A DNA stretch of 64,000 nucleotides, taken from NCBI RefSeq assembly GCF_004168285.1, contig NZ_SEWF01000007.1, forward strand, positions 1 through 64,000. Direction: 5' to 3'. The DNA is from Emticicia agri (GTDB lineage: Bacteria; Bacteroidota; Bacteroidia; Cytophagales; Spirosomataceae). Of the stretch, positions 50,549 to 58,896 are shown piece by piece. Made by a program: the position numbers and the translations under genes. The notes beneath the pieces are model-generated. The model was not told the DNA's origin, did no database searches, and saw only the letters and a list, made by a program, of their open reading frames with translations. Numbering within the stretch: position 1 is the stretch's first letter; every line of letters starts with the position of its first letter.

Positions 50549-51739
50549 CTACTCCACATACAATACCAAACCTTTCAGATAACTTCCTTCCGGGTGGAAA
50601 AGATTTACCGGATGGTCTGCTCCTTGTGTCAGATGATGCAATACTCTTACCTTTCTGCCTACTTCCAATGCTGCCGAAACAACTGTATTATAAAAAAGTT
50701 CTCTGTCAACTACTTGTGAACAAGAGAAAGTAAAAAGAATACCTCCTTTAGCTAAACGTTTGATACCCTCAACATTCAATCTTTTGTAACCCTGCACAGC
50801 CTGATGGCGTTTAGCTATACTTTTGGCATAGGCCGGAGGGTCAAGTACTATTAAATCATAAATCTGGTCATTTCTTTTCAGGAAACTCATGAAGTCTTCT
50901 GCATAAGCTTCATGATTATCAATCTCTCCAAAATTAGTGGCTACATTCTGATTGACTAATTCAATGGCTTTTTTAGATACATCTACTGAATGAACCCATC
51001 TGGCACCTGCTTGTAAAGCATAAATAGAAAACCCTCCCGAATAACAGAAAGCATTCAGCACCTTTTTGTTTGAGGCATATTTTGCCAATAAAGCCCTGTT
51101 ATCTCGCTGATCCAGAAAAAATCCTGTTTTTTGGCCTGTTTCCCAGTCAATCAGAAATTTATTCCCGTTTTCTAATACCGGATGCGGTAACAGGTGATTC
51201 GTTGGTTCTACAGAAAATAAATAAGTATTACTTACATTTCGGGCAAACTCCTCCGGCAATGTTTCTGCACTTTTATCATAAATAGCCATCAGAGTATTGC
51301 CATAAATTCTTTTTAGGGCATTCACTATCTTTTCTTTCTCCAGCCACATTCCTATCGTGTGTGCCTGAAATACAATCACCTGCTGATAATAATCTAAAAT
51401 TAATCCGGGAAACCCATCTCCTTCGCCATGAGTCAGACGATAACAGGTGGTATTATCACCCAATTGAATAATTTGTCTGAGTTCATAGGCAATTTTCAAC
51501 TTGTTGTACCAGAAATCTTCATCAACTGTAACCTGTTCATACGAGAAAATTTTTATCGTAATACTTCCTTTATAGAAATGCCCCGTAGCTAAATAATTTC
51601 CTTTTTTATCGCAGACTTCTACTATATCTCCATCGTTAGGTTGTCCTTCTATTCTGGCAATAGCTCCTGAAAACACCCAAGGATGTAGCCGCTTAACTAC
51701 CTGTTCTTTGCCTGCTTGTAAAAATACCTTTGCGTACAT
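50549..51739 (-). CDS. RlmI-like PUA/SAM-dependent rRNA methyltransferase
   Basis: 396 residues. Domain order is an N-terminal PUA domain (KRLHPWVFSGAIARIEGQPNDGDIVEVCDKKGNYLATGHFYKGS), an EEHEA-like middle domain, then a Rossmann methylase with VLNAFCYSGGFSIYALQAGARWVHSVDVSKKAIELVNQN and the catalytic-loop motif DLIVLDPPAYAKS. This matches RlmI-type enzymes that methylate cytosine in 23S rRNA, and related RNA cytosine-5 methylases. The exact target is not readable from sequence. The gene has a convergent partner with a shared hairpin at the 3' end. Confidence 0.93.
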   Translation of the reverse strand: MYAKVFLQAGKEQVVKRLHPWVFSGAIARIEGQPNDGDIVEVCDKKGNYLATGHFYKGSITIKIFSYEQVTVDEDFWYNKLKIAYELRQIIQLGDNTTCYRLTHGEGDGFPGLILDYYQQVIVFQAHTIGMWLEKEKIVNALKRIYGNTLMAIYDKSAETLPEEFARNVSNTYLFSVEPTNHLLPHPVLENGNKFLIDWETGQKTGFFLDQRDNRALLAKYASNKKVLNAFCYSGGFSIYALQAGARWVHSVDVSKKAIELVNQNVATNFGEIDNHEAYAEDFMSFLKRNDQIYDLIVLDPPAYAKSIAKRHQAVQGYKRLNVEGIKRLAKGGILFTFSCSQVVDRELFYNTVVSAALEVGRKVRVLHHLTQGADHPVNLFHPEGSYLKGLVLYVE

Positions 51740-51895
51740 ATTCTCCTGTTTAATTCATGTTCCATCTACAAAATAAGAAAATATCATGCTTAAAGAAAAC
51801 CTTTTTACGATTTTATATTTACATTTACTTTCCTTTAATAGTACTCTGATTACAGTAGAATTTGTTTCTAACCCCTTAACATCATTTAAAGCACT

Positions 51896-52879
51896 ATGAA
51901 ACTAAACCGTCGTAATTTTTTACGCAATACAGGCCTGTTGGCAGCTACTCCTCTATTAGCAAATCAATTATGGTCATGTACTCCTTCATCAAAAACCGAA
52001 GAAAAAAGCACCGATTCAACAGCTACTTCCTCAATGGTAGCAGAACCTTCAGTAAAAGAATTTGGCATACAACTATGGACAGTAAAAGAAGACCTTGCTA
52101 AAGATCCAAAAGGCGTATTGAAAGCATTGGCAAGTTATGGATATAAACAAATTGAGAGTTTTCAGGGCGACAAAGGTGTTTTCTGGGGCATGACCGCCAA
52201 AGAATTTAAAACCTTAATGGATGATATTGGTAGCAACCTGATAAGTACCCACTGTAATCCGGATTATACCATGAAGAAAGAGACAGAGGGAGAGTTTAAA
52301 AAATTAGTTGACGATGCCGCAAGCATAGGCATGAAATATCTGATTAACCCATTCTTAGGTGAGTTGAAGAAAGAGGACGAGTGGAAAAAAGCGGCTGAGG
52401 GTCTGAACCGTCAGGGAGAAATAGCCGCTAAAGCCGGTTTGCGTGTTGCTTACCACAACCATAATTTTGAATTCAAGAAATTCGCAGATGGTACTCTGCC
52501 CGAAACCATTTTATTAGAGGGTACAGACCCTAAATTAGTAGATTTTGAAGCAGATTTATATTGGTTAGTAGCTGCGGGCGAAAATCCGGAAGAATGGTTG
52601 ACTAAATATAAAAACCGTTTCCGCCTGGTACATGTAAAAGATATATTACCGGATGTAAAAGTAGCCGAAATTACAGAGAAAGAAAAAGTAAAAGACCCTC
52701 TATTCTCATTCTCAACTACCATAGGCACAGGTAAAATCGATTTTCCAAGATTATTGAATGTAGCTAAACAAAACGGAGTAGATTATTTCATTGTTGAACA
52801 AGAACGTTTTGATGGCACCACGCCAATGAAAGCAGCAGAAACTAATGCAGGTTATATGAAAAATTTAGTTTTTGCGTAG
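51896..52879 (+). CDS. Exported TIM-barrel sugar phosphate isomerase/epimerase
   Basis: 327 residues. The N-terminus MKLNRRNFLRNTGLLAATPL is a twin-arginine-type signal (RRNFLR) and ends in a Cys-preceding LWSC, so the protein is probably both Tat-dependent and lipid-anchored. The TIM barrel follows (KEFGIQLWTVKEDLAKDPKGVLKALASYGYKQIES, and YHNHNFEFKK with the His/Glu of the metal site). It is a xylose-isomerase-like family member, common in Bacteroidota and acting on external sugars. Substrate is unknown. It fits the tatA gene in this window. A perfect palindromic terminator follows. Confidence 0.92.
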   Translation: MKLNRRNFLRNTGLLAATPLLANQLWSCTPSSKTEEKSTDSTATSSMVAEPSVKEFGIQLWTVKEDLAKDPKGVLKALASYGYKQIESFQGDKGVFWGMTAKEFKTLMDDIGSNLISTHCNPDYTMKKETEGEFKKLVDDAASIGMKYLINPFLGELKKEDEWKKAAEGLNRQGEIAAKAGLRVAYHNHNFEFKKFADGTLPETILLEGTDPKLVDFEADLYWLVAAGENPEEWLTKYKNRFRLVHVKDILPDVKVAEITEKEKVKDPLFSFSTTIGTGKIDFPRLLNVAKQNGVDYFIVEQERFDGTTPMKAAETNAGYMKNLVFA

Positions 52880-52886
52880 TATCAGC

Positions 52887-52920
52887 AGTCAAAAAGGGCA
52901 ATTAATTGCCCTTTTTGACT
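52887..52920. terminator. Perfect palindromic terminator
   Basis: Two 17-bp arms, agtcaaaaagggcaatt and its complement, form one 34-bp palindrome (52887-52920) with A and T runs. It lies between convergent genes and can terminate in both directions. Confidence 0.9.
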
Positions 52921-52932
52921 TTATAGTTACCA

Positions 52933-53748
52933 TTATAGACTACCGATGATTTCTTTTATTATAAAAGTCATGGTTGGCTCTGCTTTATGGGCAGCTTCAA
53001 GAATTCTGCTCAATTCTGCTTTTTGTAAAATTTCCGGAATCCCCATATCTGTAATAACAGAAATACCGAATACCGGAATATCCATTTGTCTGGCTACAAT
53101 TACTTCCGGCACTGTACTCATGCCTACTGCATCTGCCCCTAACATCCTCAATAACCTGTATTCCGACTTGGTTTCAAGATTTGGCCCTGCAACACTCACA
53201 TATACCCCTTTATGAATACCCTCCAGTCCATTTTGTGTAGCTATCAGCAAGGCTTTTTCCACCGTTACCATATCATAAGGTTCGCTCATATCCGGAAAAC
53301 GCTCACCCATGATATTCTCGCCCATTAGTGGGTTTTCGGGCAAAAATAAAGAAATATGATCTTCAATAATCATCAGATCACTTTCTTTATAGGTAGGATT
53401 CAACCCTCCGGCAGCGTTTGACACAAAAAGCCTTTCAATACCTAAAAGCTTCATTATCCGCACCGGAAAAGTAACCTGCTGCATCGAATAGCCTTCATAA
53501 TAATGAAATCTGCCTTGCATACACACTACTTTTTTGCCATTCAGTACCCCGAACAGAAGTTTCCCCTTATGAAACTCAACCGTGGCCAAAGGGAAATTGG
53601 GTATATCACTATAATTAAGTGTAAAAGCAACTTCTATCTCTTCTGTCAGTTTTCCTAACCCTGTTCCTAAAATGATTCCGAACTGGGGTCTGAAATCACC
53701 TATCTGCGATTGTATATAAGCGGTAGATTCTTCAATAAATTTAAGCAT
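52933..53748 (-). CDS. Purine-nucleoside phosphorylase (trimeric type)
   Basis: 271 residues. It splits purine nucleosides into base and (deoxy)ribose-1-phosphate for salvage. Motifs of the trimeric PNP family are seen: [52 protein letters not shown] (a phosphate-binding region), [17 protein letters not shown], and the base-binding [36 protein letters not shown]. It is transcribed alone. The upstream neighbour is rpmB, separated by a terminator. Confidence 0.95.
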   Translation of the reverse strand: MLKFIEESTAYIQSQIGDFRPQFGIILGTGLGKLTEEIEVAFTLNYSDIPNFPLATVEFHKGKLLFGVLNGKKVVCMQGRFHYYEGYSMQQVTFPVRIMKLLGIERLFVSNAAGGLNPTYKESDLMIIEDHISLFLPENPLMGENIMGERFPDMSEPYDMVTVEKALLIATQNGLEGIHKGVYVSVAGPNLETKSEYRLLRMLGADAVGMSTVPEVIVARQMDIPVFGISVITDMGIPEILQKAELSRILEAAHKAEPTMTFIIKEIIGSL

Positions 53749-53794
53749 GAGTACGGTACAAAATTGTTTGTATAGACAAGGTACGAAATAAAAC

Positions 53795-53829
53795 TAAAAA
53801 AGCACGACTCTCAGAGCCATGCTTTTTTA
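53795..53829 (-). terminator. Terminator after rpmB
   Basis: On the minus strand the stem aaaaaagcatggct / agtcgtgctttttt, with G-U pairs, is followed by a T run. It begins about 20 bp past the rpmB stop. Confidence 0.78.
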
Positions 53830-53849
53830 TCTACGAACGAGATTATATC

Positions 53850-54089
53850 TTACAACGCCAATGTACCTTTGCGGGCTGCATCAACTAAAGTAGCTTCTAA
53901 GCCTTTTTTGTTGATAGTACGAAGGGCTGAAGTCGAAACTTTCAATGAAACCCAAACACCTTCTGACTCTAAGAAAAATTTCTTGGTTTTAAGATTTGGG
54001 AAAAACTTACGCTTTGTTTTATTGTTAGCGTGCGATACATTGTTACCGACTTGCGTTCTTTTACCAGTGATTTGACAAACCTTTGCCAT
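53850..54089 (-). CDS. rpmB: 50S ribosomal protein L28
   Basis: 79 residues. The N-terminal [39 protein letters not shown] is diagnostic for L28, and the rest ([22 protein letters not shown]) is as expected for the ribosomal protein of the large subunit. In many Bacteroidota rpmB is followed by rpmG (L33), but here the gene ends with its own terminator, with no L33 gene in the window. The 54090-54179 stretch upstream should contain its promoter. Confidence 0.97.
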   Translation of the reverse strand: MAKVCQITGKRTQVGNNVSHANNKTKRKFFPNLKTKKFFLESEGVWVSLKVSTSALRTINKKGLEATLVDAARKGTLAL

Positions 54090-54179
54090 TGCCTTATATA
54101 ATATTTTCTATGAAAAAAAGATAAATCCTTAAACGGGAGTGCAAAATTCGTAATTTTTTTGGAAATAAAAAAGCATGAA

Positions 54180-54314
54180 TCACTTTTTTTTGAATCCATA
54201 AGGGCAATGCCGACAGCCGCTCTTACAGCAATACTCTCTTTTCTTATGGTATATTTCTGTAAAAACCATTAAACCACCCTCTATATAATAGTCTTCTTGT
54301 GTTAGTGATGGCAA
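54180..54314 (-). CDS. DUF5522-family small protein, TTG start
   Basis: 44 residues, ending YCCKSGCRHCPYGFKKK. It begins PSLTQEDYYIEGGLMVFTEI and carries a Cys pair plus CRxCP, the pattern of the DUF5522 family, tiny proteins that probably bind a metal. The frame has no ATG where the family would start, and a TTG at 54314 is the best candidate; GGLMVF is internal. The upstream reading frame is open past the TTG for 28 codons before a stop, so other starts are possible. Its neighbour upstream is rpmB, with the same orientation. Function is unknown. Confidence 0.8.
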   Translation of the reverse strand: MPSLTQEDYYIEGGLMVFTEIYHKKREYCCKSGCRHCPYGFKKK

Positions 54315-54411
54315 AAATATGTTTTCTTTTTTATTTTTTCCGTTTTCCAATTTTGAATTACTCTTTTGTTCTATTAACTTTTGTTTTCAAATAAACGTTT
54401 CCTGAAACCTC

Positions 54412-54855
54412 ATGAACTTAACTATCCGTTTAGCAACTATCGACGATGTACCTGCTATATTAAATGTTTATGCATCAGCTTTAGACAATAACAAAGTGCT
54501 TTCGATAGAAGAAGCGCAAAAGATTTTCATTAAACAAAGTCAATACCCCGACTATCATGTTTTCCTGGCAGAAATGGATAATGAGGCGGTAGGCACTTTT
54601 GCGCTTTTAGTCATGGAAAACATGGCACACATGGGCACTCCATCGGCAGTAGTAGAGGACGTAGGTGTGTTACCGGGTTTGCAAGGAAAAGGAATCGGGA
54701 AAAAAATGATGGCATATGCCCTGCAATATGCCAAAGAAAAAGGTTGCTATAAAATGAGTCTTTCAAGCAACCTTCGGCGAGAACAGGCCCACCAGTTTTA
54801 TGAATCTTTAGGTTTCAAAAAACATGGATTCAGTTTTCTGATGGAGTTATCCTAA
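54412..54855 (+). CDS. GNAT-family N-acetyltransferase
   Basis: 147 residues. A complete GNAT fold with the acetyl-CoA binding loop VEDVGVLPGLQGKGIGKKMMAYALQYAKEKGCYKMSLSSNLRREQAHQFYESLGF, where R/Q-x-x-G-x-G is seen in QGKGIG. The N-terminal part is IRLATIDDVPAILNVYASALDNNKVLS. Substrate is unknown. It converges on the anti-sigma-like gene, with the last 9 bp overlapping the next gene's stop. Confidence 0.93.
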   Translation: MNLTIRLATIDDVPAILNVYASALDNNKVLSIEEAQKIFIKQSQYPDYHVFLAEMDNEAVGTFALLVMENMAHMGTPSAVVEDVGVLPGLQGKGIGKKMMAYALQYAKEKGCYKMSLSSNLRREQAHQFYESLGFKKHGFSFLMELS

Positions 54856-55350
54856 ACTAATTCTGCGCTGTTTAAAATATGGCCGAAGTATTTTTTTATC
54901 AAATAGAGCCAGCATCACTATCAGGTTCAATAAAATACCTAACTGAGTAAAGTATTTTGAGAACAAATCACTTAATTCCTTAATCAATATATTAGGCTCT
55001 TGCTGAACTGTTGCAGAAGTTGGCTGATAGAATATGGCAATGATAACAGATACCACCAATATTGCTACCATCGTTCCAAAGAAAATATAAGGCAGTTTAC
55101 GGCTCCAATCTTTCTTCTTTACTGAGATAACTTTGGGTTTTGCTACAGGAGTAGCTGCCAGAACATTTTCTGTAAAACTCACAGAGGTATGCTCTAAAGG
55201 CATTTGTGCCAAATCGAGATGGATAGATTCCAATTCTTTAAAATATTGCTGATAAACACCCGAATTAGCTAAAAGATAGGTGTGCTGTTGCAAAACTTCT
55301 GCATCGGCACAGCCATCAAGAATATCAAATATTTGTTCGTCTGTTAACAT
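54847..55350 (-). CDS. Membrane protein with anti-sigma-factor context
   Basis: 167 residues. The first 60 are soluble (MLTDEQIFDILDGCADAEVLQQHTYLLANSGVYQQYFKELESIHLDLAQMPLE), resembling the N-terminal sigma-binding half of Bacteroidota anti-sigma factors but without a clear HxxxCxxC zinc motif. One membrane segment is at 88-108 (IFFGTMVAILVVSVIIAIFY) and another at about 137-155. It follows the ECF sigma gene by 40 bp on the same strand, which supports a role in controlling it. Assignment as an anti-sigma factor is from context. Confidence 0.7.
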   Translation of the reverse strand: MLTDEQIFDILDGCADAEVLQQHTYLLANSGVYQQYFKELESIHLDLAQMPLEHTSVSFTENVLAATPVAKPKVISVKKKDWSRKLPYIFFGTMVAILVVSVIIAIFYQPTSATVQQEPNILIKELSDLFSKYFTQLGILLNLIVMLALFDKKILRPYFKQRRISLG

Positions 55351-55390
55351 GACTCTTTCGTTTTTAAACTTTCTGCACTTTCCTGCGTCA

Positions 55391-55966
55391 CTATAGTAAA
55401 CTCTTTACTTCTTCTTTCCAATGTTTTCTCATTTCTTCTGCCAGACGCTTCCTTGCCCGATGAATCTTTACTTTGGCGGTCTCTGCACTGATTTTTATAA
55501 CAGCAGCAATTTCTTCTAACGATTGTTCCTGCAGATAAAACAAGGTTATTAATAAAACATCATCTGCCGAAAGTTGCTGCATTGCCTGCCTGATAGCCTG
55601 CTGGCGTTCGTTTTTTCTGACATCTTCACTCGAATCACTCAGATTACTAACCATTGATGCTTGGGGTGATGCTTCTATATCTTCAGTAAAGATACGGCTT
55701 TTTCGTTTCTGCATCAAAGCCGCATTAAAAACTATCCGATAAAACCACGTAGTAAATTTGGCCTCAAAGTTAAAAGTATGAATATTTTTGTACACCTGCA
55801 AAAAAGCATCCTGCGCTATTTCTTCTGCATCTTCACGACTATTTAATATACGAAAAGCAACTGTAAACGCATAGTCTTTATGGCGATTGATTAACTCCTT
55901 ATAAGCTAATCTATCACCACTTTGGATACGTTTAAGTAGGATAATATCTTTCTGTTCGTCGTTCAC
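55391..55966 (-). CDS. ECF sigma factor (sigma-70 family)
   Basis: 191 residues. Region 2 is RLAYKELINRHKDYAFTVAFRILNSREDAEEIAQDAFLQVYKNIHTF, and region 4 is RQAMQQLSADDVLLITLFYLQEQSLEEIAAVIKISAETAKVKIHRARKRLAEE. These are the two conserved parts of extracytoplasmic-function sigma factors. It is transcribed with the membrane protein that follows and is divergent from the DUF6249 gene, an arrangement suggesting the sigma factor or its partner controls that gene. Confidence 0.95.
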   Translation of the reverse strand: MNDEQKDIILLKRIQSGDRLAYKELINRHKDYAFTVAFRILNSREDAEEIAQDAFLQVYKNIHTFNFEAKFTTWFYRIVFNAALMQKRKSRIFTEDIEASPQASMVSNLSDSSEDVRKNERQQAIRQAMQQLSADDVLLITLFYLQEQSLEEIAAVIKISAETAKVKIHRARKRLAEEMRKHWKEEVKSLL

Positions 55967-56102
55967 TATACCATTAGATGCAGTCTAAAAAAAAACGTTA
56001 CACCTTATAAGAAAAAATATTTTTTTTATCAGCCTGTAACCTCCTGTCAAAGATCTGCATCCTATCGCCAAACATTATTTCACTGCTTAAAACAAATATA
56101 TT

Positions 56103-56453
56103 ATGAATACTCCAGTAGCTTTAGTTGTTCCTGTTACCGCAATAGTATCTGTTGTCAGTCTGTTGGCTATTTTAAGAAAATTTGAAAATGAAGAAAGAAT
56201 GGCCATGATTGAAAAAGGCCTTACCCCACCACAAAAAGAAAGCATGAAAGTAAATCCTGCCTCGGCTTTACGTTGGGGGTGCTTATTTATGGGCGTTGGT
56301 TTGGGTATCTTTATAGCTAATTTAATCGAAAGTGTAAGAGACGATAGTTCAGAGGCACTATATCCGGCATTAATCATGTTCTTTGGTGGTTTAGGGTTAC
56401 TCATCTCCTACTATATACAATTAAAATTAGATGAAAGGAACAAACAGGTTTAA
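56103..56453 (+). CDS. DUF6249 membrane protein
   Basis: 116 residues. Three membrane segments are visible: VALVVPVTAIVSVVSLLAIL, WGCLFMGVGLGIFIANLI and ALIMFFGGLGLLISYYIQL. The segment KFENEERMAMIEKGLTPP marks the DUF6249 family. Homologues are often found beside an ECF sigma factor and anti-sigma gene, as here (136 bp divergent). Function is unknown; a membrane sensor or effector of the sigma system is a plausible guess. Confidence 0.9.
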   Translation: MNTPVALVVPVTAIVSVVSLLAILRKFENEERMAMIEKGLTPPQKESMKVNPASALRWGCLFMGVGLGIFIANLIESVRDDSSEALYPALIMFFGGLGLLISYYIQLKLDERNKQV

Positions 56454-56478
56454 TTTTAATTCCTGCTTGAGACCTATC

Positions 56479-57507
56479 TCATTTTTTCCATTTGGCTAAA
56501 TTACCTTTTGCCCCTATCGCCCAACAGTCGTCTTTATAACAGGATATTGCATGGAAAGCTTCCGTATCAACGGCTTTCCATGTTTTACCCATATCTACCG
56601 AAATACCTGTACCGGAAGTACCAACTACCAACAAGCTTTTATTAGTCAATACCCAACTCGATTCTTTCAAGCCATCAGGTTTTGCCTGTTCTGTCAAAAT
56701 CCATGTTTTACCTCCATCATGCGTAATGGCTAAATTATCAGACACTTTTTTATCTTCTTTATAATCTCCGCCTGTGGCTATTCCATCTTTATCCGTATAA
56801 AAGTGTAAGCCAAAAATACCGGAGGTTTCACCTGGTTTAAATGGGGTCTCTGCCACCTGCCAGTTCTCCCCTTTATCAGTTGTATAGAATACCCTGCTTT
56901 GTGTATTAATCCAGGCCAGTTTTTTATTTCGTGCCTTTACACAAGTGCCGCTCGAAGCAAAAGAAGCCTCTCCTTTCCTAACGGGTGGAAGTTTTTCTTT
57001 GGGTACTCTTTGCCAGTTTTCTCCATCTAAAGTCCGTAAGATATAAGGCTTATCATCAATGGGGTCTCCAATTAAAACCCCCTCTTTTTCATTCCAGAAG
57101 TCAAATGAATCAAAAAAAGCCCCTTTTTCAGAGGTCTGAAAAATTACTCTCCACGATTTTCCCCCATCTGTGGTCTTATATATTCTGGCAGCATCTTTAT
57201 CTGCGTCCCCTGCGCTCATGGCAAAAGCCACCTTTGCACTTACCCCATGTATATCTCTGAAATCTAACGCTTCTGCTCCTGCTACTTGTAATACTTCCCA
57301 TTGCTGCCCACCATTGGTTGTTTTCAGAATAGTTCCTTTGGTTCCACCAGCCCACACTATCTTATTGTTTACCGCACAAATAGACCGAAAAGAAGCATCG
57401 GTGCCTGCATTTTGCTTTATCCATTGGGCTTCTACAGTAGTGATAGATAAAATTAAAAGAAGATAAAAACGTTTTTTCTTAAAAATAAAGGTAATCATAT
57501 TAATCAT
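56479..57507 (-). CDS. Ycf48-like beta-propeller protein, secreted
   Basis: 342 residues with an N-terminal signal-like segment (FYLLLILSITTVEA). The start could be M4 at 57498. Repeated propeller blades recur: WAGGTKGTILKTTNGGQQWEVLQVAG, RIYKTTDGGKSWRVIFQTSEKGAFFDSFDFWNEKEGVLIGDP and VFYTTDKGENWQVAETPFKPGETSGIFGLHFYTDKDGIATGG. The TTDGGKSW motif is the Ycf48/BNR signature. The photosystem-II link of Ycf48 does not apply to this organism, and homologues are mostly secreted proteins of unknown function. It is divergent from batD by 25 bp. Confidence 0.88.
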   Translation of the reverse strand: MINMITFIFKKKRFYLLLILSITTVEAQWIKQNAGTDASFRSICAVNNKIVWAGGTKGTILKTTNGGQQWEVLQVAGAEALDFRDIHGVSAKVAFAMSAGDADKDAARIYKTTDGGKSWRVIFQTSEKGAFFDSFDFWNEKEGVLIGDPIDDKPYILRTLDGENWQRVPKEKLPPVRKGEASFASSGTCVKARNKKLAWINTQSRVFYTTDKGENWQVAETPFKPGETSGIFGLHFYTDKDGIATGGDYKEDKKVSDNLAITHDGGKTWILTEQAKPDGLKESSWVLTNKSLLVVGTSGTGISVDMGKTWKAVDTEAFHAISCYKDDCWAIGAKGNLAKWKK

Positions 57508-57532
57508 TCAGAATAGTGTCTATTTTTGTACG

Positions 57533-58894
57533 ATGAACCAACGAATGTACATATTTCTTGCTACTCTTCTCTTTTTTTGCTTCAGCTTTTTTGCACATGC
57601 ACAAGAAGATGTTAAAATAAGTTTCGGAAAAAAGAACCTGCTGATTGATGAAAATCTGGAAATAAGTGTGGTAATAACAGATAATGATAAATCTATTGTA
57701 AGCACCTTTCCCGAAATACAAGGATTTACTAAAGCTGATAGAAAAATAACACATACCAAAAATCAGTCTCATACCATTACACAAAATTATACCCCTAACA
57801 AAGAGGGAACTTATAGAATTGCACCTTTTGAACTAACTGTCAACGGGAAAGTCTATGAGTCTGAAACTACTACTATTGTTGTAACAGCACCTAAAGACGA
57901 CGACGAAGATGGCAATGAAGTAATCAGCTTGGAAAACATAAAAGAGAATGCTTTTCTGGCTATAAACATTGACAAAAACACAGTTTACGAAGGTGAGGGA
58001 TTCAGAGTATCATTGGCGTTCTATATTGCTGAAAACAATACCATGCAAATGGATTTTCCTGATGATTTGAATGCACAGGTAGATGCCATTGCCAAGAAAA
58101 TAAAGTCGCCTGATTGTTTGGAAGAGCGAATAACTATTACCAACATCACAGAAGAACATCGCACTATCAACGGCAAGAAGTTTTTAGCTTATAAAATCTT
58201 TGAGGCCATCTATTTTCCGCTTAATAGTCAGCCCATTAAAATTCCTGAAGTACAATTACGCATGGACCAAAGCAGGAAAAACAGTGATGAAAAAGAATCT
58301 ATTAGTTTTTCTAATAAGCCATTTACTGTAAAAGTGCTGAGTTTGCCTGACCATCCGCTCAAAGACAAAGTAGTAGCTGGGAATTTCAATTTAACCGAAC
58401 AGATTGAAACCCGAAAAATCAATACAGGGAAAAGTTTCGATTATAGTTTCAAGATTTCAGGGCAGGGAAACTTCTCAACAGTTAATGTTTCTTCGCCTGT
58501 TAATGATAGCTTCTTTGATTTTTATCCACCAGAAATCCGGGAGGTACATAACAACGATTTAACCCTAAGAGAAAAAGAGTTTCGTTATCGCATAGTTCCC
58601 AAAGACTCGGGACAGCATACCTTAGATAAATATTTCTATTGGGTCTATTTCAATACCAAAACCAAAACCTACGATACACTCAAATCGAAATTAAAAATAA
58701 AGGTTTTAGGTAAAGCCATTACCAACAAAGAGTCTGATGCCTCAGAAGATATATTTGCAGGCATCGATAAACTCGATACTTCGGTTATTCAGACAAATTA
58801 TCAGGAAGTAGTTAAAAATATTTCAAACCTCCTGATAGTGTGCATGATTATGGGTTGTTTATATCTGTTTAGCTGGAGACGGCGGGCAAAATAA
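57533..58894 (+). CDS. BatD-family protein
   Basis: 453 residues. A signal peptide (FLATLLFFCFSFFAHA), immunoglobulin-like domains, and a C-terminal membrane segment (NISNLLIVCMIMGCLYLFSWRRR) are seen. The first domain (VKISFGKKNLLIDENLEISVVITDNDKSIVSTFPEIQGF) is characteristic of BatD, part of the Bat aerotolerance/MoxR-associated system. The genes batA, batB, batC and batE are absent from the window, so this copy is separated from a canonical operon. Role in stress tolerance is inferred from the family name. M5 is an alternative start. Confidence 0.88.
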   Translation: MNQRMYIFLATLLFFCFSFFAHAQEDVKISFGKKNLLIDENLEISVVITDNDKSIVSTFPEIQGFTKADRKITHTKNQSHTITQNYTPNKEGTYRIAPFELTVNGKVYESETTTIVVTAPKDDDEDGNEVISLENIKENAFLAINIDKNTVYEGEGFRVSLAFYIAENNTMQMDFPDDLNAQVDAIAKKIKSPDCLEERITITNITEEHRTINGKKFLAYKIFEAIYFPLNSQPIKIPEVQLRMDQSRKNSDEKESISFSNKPFTVKVLSLPDHPLKDKVVAGNFNLTEQIETRKINTGKSFDYSFKISGQGNFSTVNVSSPVNDSFFDFYPPEIREVHNNDLTLREKEFRYRIVPKDSGQHTLDKYFYWVYFNTKTKTYDTLKSKLKIKVLGKAITNKESDASEDIFAGIDKLDTSVIQTNYQEVVKNISNLLIVCMIMGCLYLFSWRRRAK

Positions 58895-58896
58895 AT

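Noticed and set aside
53969-54199. 76-codon minus-strand frame around rpmB
   Set aside because: Overlaps rpmB in another frame and the DUF5522 gene; no family resemblance.
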